NCBI GenBank assembly: GCA_019649035.1 | Contig: BMAT01006587.1 | Span: forward strand, 233,830-262,223 | Source: Elysia marginata | Taxonomy: Eukaryota > Mollusca > Gastropoda > Plakobranchidae | Length of the DNA stretch: 28,394 bases | Direction of reading: 5' to 3' | Shown here: positions 22,611-28,394 of the stretch, piece by piece | How the letters are laid out: each line of letters opens with the position of its first letter | Numbering within the stretch: position 1 is the stretch's first letter | Position numbers and translations under genes: made by a program | Notes under the pieces: generated by a model | What the model saw: the letters and a program-made list of their open reading frames with translations, nothing else | Told to the model about the DNA's origin: nothing | The model's database searches: none

Positions 22611-22620
22611 TGTAGTAGTA
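22380..22620. repeat. (TAG)n trinucleotide repeat, about 240 bp
   Basis: A long GTA/TAG array with scattered GTG, GAA and AAT interruptions. It is the longest simple repeat in the window and generates long poly-Ser, poly-Val, poly-Tyr and poly-Leu frames on both strands, which are not genes. Confidence 0.97.
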
Positions 22621-22989
22621 AAAATAATTGTGGACTTGAAGCACCATTATTGTTGTTAGAAATAATTGTGGTGGCAGTGGTAAGACGCACCAGCAGAAGA
22701 AGCATTAGAAAAAGTATTTCAATCTACATTGACAGTTAAAGCATTCATGATGATTAGGCTTACCCACAATCATATAACAAACACTATAGCTTGAATTTTG
22801 AGACGAAAAGCTTTTTTTAAAAGTATTTTCCACAAGCTGAGAATATGAAGATACCACAGCATTTTTAGTACGTGTCGACAGAATTCCAAGATTTGGCGAT
22901 ATTTGAATTTTACAGTTGAAATCGAAGGAAATTAGGACTAAGAGATATAGAAGAAAACATTAGTGAATTGTGGTCTGTCTATCAGGCTG

Positions 22990-23190
22990 AGAGCAACAGA
23001 TGTTCTGAGAATACTGAGAGATACAGAGAGACAGAGATAGCGAGAGAGAAAAAAAGCAAAAGGGGGAAAAGACAAAGAGAGAGAGAGGTGACGATAAGGG
23101 AATAGACAGAAAGAAAGAAACTAAGGGTGGCGGAAGACAGGCAAGAATGAAAGGAAACAAAAGAGTAAGAAAAGAATCGGAGAAAGGCTT
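22990..23190. repeat. GA-rich purine tract
   Basis: Imperfect GAGA/GACA/GAAA sequence. It is low complexity and produces a Leu/Ser/Phe-rich minus-strand frame (22960-23415) that I do not accept as coding. Confidence 0.8.
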
Positions 23191-24472
23191 GCAGAAAAGA
23201 AGATAAAGGGGTCCGAAGAGAAGTGATACACAGTTCAGTGAAATCGAAGGCAATGGGGCATCTCTTTTTTTTTGTCTTTTAAGAAAAAGAAATAAAAAGT
23301 TCACCCTTAAATGATATAGTGATTCAGTAAGAGAACCAAAGGCCGCGAAAGAATCGTATCGGTCTGGCTTTAGCAATAATCTCCTGGCCAGGGTCAAACT
23401 CCTGAACGACCTCAATCACCCGATAGCTTGAGAGATGTTTTACAAGCCTCCCTAACATAGTGTGACGTTGTCGTTTTTTTTCGTTAGAAAGAAGAGCCCA
23501 TAATTTCTACTAAAGTGTATAAAAAAACACATGACGCCTGCCTCGTTTAATGATGAACCCCTGTGTATGTGCCGCCACTGTACATATAATAAACATTTTT
23601 CTCAGTTTAGACTACATGTCTGAGTTTATGTTTAGCATCCCGCTTTTAAAAAAATATCTGTTGCTTTCTTTTAACGTAGCATTGAAAAAAATAGCCATCA
23701 CACAAAGTCTTCATTCTCTGGCTGCAAAATAGGATTGACAGCTTAATTTCAAAAGACTTCAAAGAAAATGGATACATAAAAGTATATGGCAGATTCAATT
23801 CACTTGGGAAAGAAAATGTACTACCTAGAGAAATTAATTTCTATTTAAAAAAAAACTAAAAGCAAAGTAAACGAAATTTCATGTTATGTTCATAGAATGC
23901 TTAGATTTACACAGCACAACTTTTTATTACAAAGAATCAGTATAAGGATCAAACCTTCGATTCTTGTTAATTTCCACTTCCCTACTGACGTCGAGTCAAT
24001 TATAGATGTTTTGAGTTTTACAATAGTGATTATGTACATGGTAGATGCTATGTGGATGCGTAGATTTATGTCATTATAAAATAAAACCTGGAAAATCAGA
24101 GAGAAGTCGCGTATAGCATCTCTTCTTTGAACAGTCTAAAATATTTGGCACCCTTATCTAATTTTAAAGATGTCCACTATATTACTTGTAAAAAAAATGA
24201 CCCAGAGCCTTCAACGAAATCACACTTATTACCGTCAATAACAACCTCCCTTGAATCGTTATCAGCATTATCTTGCTCATTCTCACCCTCATCCTCAAAT
24301 TCATCTTTTTCACGAAGACCATCGCTATCCTCACCGCTACGACTAATAATAGAGTCGTATTTTTGGCGAGCAACCTATATATTAAAGAAACTAATGATAA
24401 ACTATTAATAATAATAGTGATAAAGATATTGTCTCGTTTATACCATTTTCTTTATCATAAACATTAACCCAG

Positions 24473-24683
24473 GCTGGGCACTGGTCAGCTGGCCAACACC
24501 TCAGAGCCCACACGGCTACTGATGGAGCCGCGACCCCCTAACGGCGTGGCTGTATCCGGCTTAGCTTGCGGCAGCCGACACACTATGGTGCTACTTACCA
24601 ACGGTCAAGTTTATGCCTTTGGCAACAACTTCTACGCCCAGTTAGGCTATGATTTTCGAACAGAGACTTACAAAGAGAACCAA
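24473..24683 (+). CDS. RCC1-repeat protein, 211-bp internal exon
   Basis: This exon finishes codon 72 (Q) and encodes residues 73-142, ending in phase 0 before the donor GTGAGT at 24684. It completes the second blade (GQLGTGQ at 71-77, then LACGSRHTMVLL at 102-113) and opens the third with the turn TNG and the strand QVYAFGNNFYAQLGYD (117-132). The usual G-Q-L-G is A-Q-L-G here and the blade Trp is Phe, both tolerated variations in RCC1 repeats. The following stretch (RTETYKENQ, 134-142) is a charged inter-strand loop. The last in-frame codons run on past the donor only as intron, so an apparent open frame to 24782 is not the real exon end. Confidence 0.94.
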
Positions 24684-25435
24684 GTGAGTATACTAAGTTC
24701 ACACCCTTTTCGCATGCGAACATTAAAGGTGGATGCTAGTAAAAAGCAGCCAGATAGCTCGAGATGTCGGCAAACCATTTAATTAACTATTTTAAATACT
24801 CAAAATTTCTATTATTATCTCGGTATTTAAAGTTTCGACCAAAAATATAACAAAACCCTTGGATCGACCGACCACGTAGTCATGGCTTTTTACACGACAG
24901 TATAAAATTCTTCGATGCCAATCAAAATCATTAACATTGTAATTATTGAATCTTGCATGCAGCAAAAAAGTATGAGCTTGGTTTAATGTAACAATCTTCA
25001 TGGATAAGATAACGTATCAGGTCAATAAAGTTGACCAAAATGTTTAAGTTTTTACATTTTTTCCCTTTAGATTTATATTGACCAGTTCAAACGGTGGCAG
25101 AACAAAAGCACCTATATTATTTCCTTGTCGTCACCAACTGTCGAGTGTTGTTAAACTTTCGATAAAGTAATTCGATTGCGCGTTTTTCTCATTCCTTGAG
25201 TCAGAAAACCAAAGCAAAAGTACCATAAAACTAAGAGAAAAAAATTAAAATCAACGGCAAACGGAAGAAGAAAAACTCTTTGAACACTCACCGAAACATC
25301 AGGTTCACATGACGATCATGGTTGTACCTAATACCTAAACCTGTTAACATCCCAAATTTTTTTATGCCCCCCCCCCCCCCCCAAAAAAAAAAAAAAAAAA
25401 GAAAACCAATATTAAAACATCAATTTCCATCGCAG
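24684..25435 (+). other. Intron 3 of the RCC1-like gene (752 bp)
   Basis: GTGAGT donor to CATCGCAG acceptor, phase 0. AT-rich with no repeat except a C16 then A18 double homopolymer at 25367-25400, about 35 bases before the acceptor. Confidence 0.88.
25367..25400 (+). repeat. Adjacent C16 and A18 homopolymers next to an acceptor
   Basis: Sixteen C (25367-25382) directly followed by eighteen A (25383-25400). This occupies the zone where a branch point would be expected; the remaining 35 bases to the acceptor contain CAATTTCCATCGCAG. Run lengths are probably polymorphic or inexact. Confidence 0.95.
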
Positions 25436-25545
25436 ACAAGTCCTGGACTTCTCCGTTACTTGATGCACCATCACGTGACCCAGGTAGCTTGCGGGGACAA
25501 GCACACACTCTTCTTGTTTCAGGACGGAACCGTGTCAGCTGTCGG
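25436..25545 (+). CDS. RCC1-repeat protein, 110-bp internal exon
   Basis: Starts in phase 0 after CGCAG and encodes residues 143-178 plus two bases of codon 179; the donor is GTAGGT at 25546. It carries the second half of blade three, TQVACGDKHTLFLF (157-170), with the A-C-G-x-x-H signature. The turn QDG and the beginning of blade four, TVSAVG (174-179), follow. The leading TSPGLLRYLMHHHV is a blade linker. The blade-four strand has Val where Trp or Phe is usual. A plus-strand open frame from 25322 includes intronic sequence and poly-Lys from the A-run; only the part from 25436 is exon. Confidence 0.93.
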
Positions 25546-26154
25546 GTAGGTCCAGAGTCCTACAGTCGTAACACATTGGGTTAAAAGCAGCTTTCTAAAT
25601 CGTTTTTTCCTCTTGGTGTACATCCTGCCAACTGCATTACAATTTGTTATAAGTTTAACAGTCTTCGTTCAACCACTCGAGTGTCTCTAGATGAATGACT
25701 TAAGCTGAAGTCTAAAGAGAGCATCTTCATTAAACTTCAGACCATAAAATATAACTATAATGAAAAAAAAGATAAAACACTCCAGAAACTTGAACCCTTT
25801 TCAAGACAGAAACATATTCTACAAACAATATCTGTGTCAGAAAATACACATAAATGTATTCATGTTTTTATTTTATAATCAGTACTCGTTTACAAAGAGC
25901 CCAAATAAAGGCAGTACACGTACTTTGAAAATAGATGTTTGAAAAAGATTATTCTTAGCATGCCAGAAAAAAATATTTAAATCCAGAATAGCTCAATAGC
26001 GTAACAGATATTTAATGCATTTATCACTCGTGTTTAGGCTTTTCACCTGAAGAGTTGATGACTTTTACTTTATTAGTAAAATTAACAATAGTTAACCTAC
26101 TTTCGACCAACCTAGTTGTTGTAATCCTGTCGTGTACTTTGGTTGCATTCTCAG
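25546..26154 (+). other. Intron 4 of the RCC1-like gene (609 bp)
   Basis: GTAGGT donor to GCATTCTCAG acceptor, joining phase 2 to phase 2. AT-rich, without recognisable repeats or genes. Confidence 0.88.
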
Positions 26155-26279
26155 GCACAACTCTCGAGGTCAGATTGGTGACGGTGGGCGCCAGGAGTCG
26201 GTGGTGCCCAAGGCAGTAGAGATGGAGGTCCCTGTTGTGTCTATAGCATGCGGCAGAGACCACAACCTGGTGCTTACTG
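26155..26279 (+). CDS. RCC1-repeat protein, 125-bp internal exon (last in window)
   Basis: Completes codon 179 (G) and encodes residues 180-220 plus one base of codon 221, leaving in phase 1 through GTGAGG at 26280. It continues blade four as HNSRGQIGDGGRQES (180-194), then PVVSIACGRDHNLVLT (205-220), the fourth A-C-G-x-x-H element. The phase-1 exit right after LVLTG repeats the position of the exon 927-1098 to 15590 junction (VVLAG|DG), a sign of blade-wise exon duplication. The next exon should open with a D-G turn and a new blade but is not in the window. A standalone seven-blade RCC1 protein and a multidomain one (HERC, RCC1-BTB, NEK, alsin types) both remain possible. Confidence 0.93.
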
Positions 26280-28394
26280 GTGAGGATATTCACTGTTACC
26301 ATCACAATGCTTCTTTGTTTGAATTCGATCAATGTAGTGCAATTGTCATTTTACTTGCAACAAAGCGGCTATAAGCATGGTACTTCGAGATGACCCACAT
26401 TGTTGCAATGAGGGAAAGAAAATCTGAGTGAAGTGAAACAAGTAAGATTCCATCATCTACTTTACTCTAGTCGAATTTAAACTTGAAAGTGTATAAAAAG
26501 CCCTGCAGATTAAAAGGGCGATGAAGTAGCTGCTTAAACTGATAATATAAGGTAACAATGGCTGAAGATACTAATTAAAAATAATTATATCTAAGAAAAA
26601 AAAAACTTTGGCAAGAAGCTTGAGTTTCCCATTTACTTGTACTTTTTTGTTCCAGTTTACTATATGCTGAATCAAACTGTTACCAAGAGTTTCATCGTTT
26701 TAACAACCAGGTTATGCCACCGCATTAAAGAGAATGTCACGTGAAAGAATTCAAGTAACAGCGGCGGTCTGAAATACTTATTGATATTTTCCTTAAAAGT
26801 TGCAGATTATTATTCTTTTTTTAACTTTTGCCGAATTCGCCCGACCATCGTTGATGTCCCCAAAACACAAAAAAACTTTATTGAAATTATGTTCCAACAA
26901 TTAAAAATAAATTTAAAAATGTGATACTTGAATACGGACATCAGTATATAGCTTACACAAGTGTATAGAAAGTATCTTTTTAATCTTTGACTTGCAATCT
27001 AGGTCCGGCACTCTGTTGTAAGCAGATGCTTCCTTTAAACTTTATATCTTTTAATACATTCTGAGAGGGCTGGCCCACTCACGGGGAGACCTACTATTTC
27101 TAATTATACTATAGACTTAAATTAGACAGACAGGAGAGCATTTAGGCATAGCTTTGTTTACTTTTCCCTGCTGGGCTTGTTCACTAAGGAAGCATCGCTT
27201 GCAATTCATTATAGTATGTAAAAACGTTAGTGCTAGTAACTATTTAAAAAAATTTTCGTAACCAGTCCTCAAAGCAAAATCAAAGTTCAGGGACTACACA
27301 AGGAATAAAAAAGCAGTAAACATTTTTTGATACCTAAGTAAAATTTATCGCTGTCCTAACTATGCTTACAAAGCCAGAATCAAATATCAATCTTAATCCC
27401 TTCGTATATCAGGTAATCAAATCAAGAGACAGGTAGTCAAAATATTTTATCAAACACTTAAGTGAAACACAAATCAAAGCTTTGACTTTGAGTAACTTTT
27501 CAACCTCGACGAAATGATGAAAAATTCCCTCCCACAGAGAAGAATGAAACTATGGGCTCAAAAGAGCCAACCTTTTCGTTAATTCCTCGAGACTGTTTTC
27601 AGTAGTAACGCCAGACAAACAGGACACTCGATAATAACGATGTAGCCATAATCTGACACCTTTGCTTTCAATCACCAGCCACAGTTCCGATCAATTTAGA
27701 CCTAAAGGCCAATCACTGGCAATCGGCTCCATTGTGGTAGAGCAGGGATCATGCACTCGACTTCTCTTTGTCTCTGGGCCTATTTTGAAAATTTCTTTTT
27801 TGCACAGACGCAGGGCAGTTAATTTTGGACTCGCTCTATTTTCCTCTATATAATTACAGTGTATACTAATGGTTACCGAGACCCTAAGACCTCTATTTCT
27901 TTTATCGCATCTTCATACTGTTTTTTTTTAATCTTCAATGTTTCCTCACTTTCAATTGTCCTTGGATAAAAAAACGAAACAATTTTATTCATTTCTATTA
28001 GCCTCTTTCTACACCCCGTGTTCCACACCTCATCTGCCCCTTTCTTTCTGCTTTCTTCCCCTTTCCATCTCCTCAACCATCTAAGCAATCTACGAACCAC
28101 AAATTAGATTATTATGAAGCAAAAAAAGCACTAATCATTTCATCGCCGAGCCTTACAAGCGGCAACCTTAGCGCTGGAGAGGTTGTTTCCCTTGCCCTTA
28201 CTGAACCTGGGCAACAAAGGGGCCAGGCATCCTCCGCACAGGGTGTCCTTTGTCTCCAGGCCCGGGTTGCTAGCCTGGGGAGACCTGCCAGATACCTGTC
28301 TACTGGGGTTCCAATAGGCCTGGCACCCACACAAACACGAGCCAGACTTTTATTTCCAATTCAGTGCAAGATCTAGAAAAGAGAGATAAAAAAA
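26280..28394 (+). other. Downstream intron, no further exon found
   Basis: After the donor at 26280 I searched all plus-strand frames by eye for a D-G turn plus a W-G-x-x-x-x-G-Q-L-G blade and found none. The sequence to about 27660 is AT-rich intron. A tRNA A-box-like word (GTGGTAGAGCAG, 27734-27745) lacks a B box. The final 400 bp is GC-richer and is described separately. Confidence 0.6.
28140..28334 (-). repeat. GC-rich candidate dispersed repeat (unidentified)
   Basis: An abrupt GC-rich block in AT-rich intron, open in two overlapping minus-strand frames (28112-28330 and 28140-28334). One gives the peptide PGLETKDTLCGGCLAPLL. Composition and abrupt edges resemble the 5' region of a LINE or another inserted element, but I do not recognise a family with certainty. 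A minus-strand frame at 27873-28100 (basic N-terminus, Lys/Glu-rich end) may belong to the same insertion. Confidence 0.3.

Larger units (their letters stand above)
15633..24472 (+). other. Intron 2 of the RCC1-like gene (about 8,840 bp, contains a gap)
   Basis: Donor GTGAGT at 15633; acceptor TTAACCCAG ending at 24472. The reading frame GACGQ joins to LGTGQL across it without loss, so the gap at 16381-16612 is unlikely to hide an exon. Intron contents are listed separately: an assembly gap with duplicated flanks, microsatellites, an 83-bp tandem duplication, a long minus-strand frame, retroelement tails and a foldback repeat. The intervals 16890-17400, 18150-18380, 22750-22980 and 23470-24470 look like plain AT-rich intron. 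Confidence 0.8.

Noticed and set aside
22380..22620. CRISPR-like array
   Set aside because: Simple trinucleotide repeat without unique spacers, in a eukaryotic intron.
22318..22739. Poly-Ser, poly-Val, poly-Tyr and poly-Leu frames up to 137 residues
   Set aside because: Produced by the TAG repeat on both strands, not by a gene.
23324..23458. 44-residue minus-strand frame in a GC-richer patch (VVQEFDPGQEIIAKARP)
   Set aside because: Looks protein-like by eye but is short, matches no family I know and has no evident splice sites.
927..26279. Naming the gene as a specific HERC, RPGR, RCC1 or RCBTB member
   Set aside because: Only four of the expected blades are visible and no partner domain is in the window; blade-level resemblance is not diagnostic.
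27734..27745. tRNA A-box-like word GTGGTAGAGCAG
   Set aside because: No B box at the proper distance and no cloverleaf; not a tRNA gene.

Overview
This is animal genomic DNA, not prokaryotic: about 28.4 kb of AT-rich, mostly non-coding sequence. It holds five short exons of one plus-strand protein gene with GT-AG introns, a great deal of microsatellite sequence and several decayed transposable-element pieces. The mix of long introns, abundant GATA/GA/CA and trinucleotide microsatellites, AGATCT-type short repeats, non-LTR retrotransposon tails and an AGCGCTTT dispersed repeat is typical of marine or freshwater invertebrates. A mollusc, perhaps a gastropod, is my best guess, but no single marker fixes this.

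The only gene I can defend is a member of the RCC1 (regulator of chromosome condensation 1) beta-propeller superfamily. Its exons lie at 927-1098, 15590-15632, 24473-24683, 25436-25545 and 26155-26279. When spliced, the phases agree at all four junctions and give 220 uninterrupted residues plus one base. These carry four consecutive RCC1 blades, each with the diagnostic A-C-G-x-x-H element. The first exon begins and the last exon ends at a splice site, so the gene runs on past both ends of the window. Start codon, promoter, stop codon and any partner domain (HECT, BTB, kinase and so on) are out of view, so the exact family is left open.

Layout: 1-926 is upstream intron. Intron 1 (1099-15589, 14.5 kb) holds a decayed reverse-transcriptase tail at 1527-1697 (minus strand), many microsatellites, two GC-richer unique islands (about 10690-11580 and 12930-13400, the latter with a hairpin) and an AGCGCTTT-type dispersed repeat (13915-14165). 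Intron 2 (15633-24472, 8.8 kb) holds an assembly gap of 232 N at 16381-16612, whose two flanks are near-identical copies. It also holds a perfect 83-bp tandem duplication (18384-18549), an unusually long minus-strand open frame (18780-19598), a 3'-tail-like retroelement repeat (19756-20104), a foldback/MITE-like inverted repeat (20105-20527), a second reverse-transcriptase tail (20762-20983) and a 240-bp TAG microsatellite. Introns 3 and 4 are short (752 and 609 bp). From 26280 to the end is downstream intron with a GC-rich candidate repeat at 28140-28334.

I found no rRNA, convincing tRNA, CRISPR array, operon or other multi-gene system. The main points of interest are the split RCC1 gene with a 43-bp exon, the probable unmerged-contig artefact at the gap, and the transposon fossils and unexplained conserved-looking islands in the large introns.
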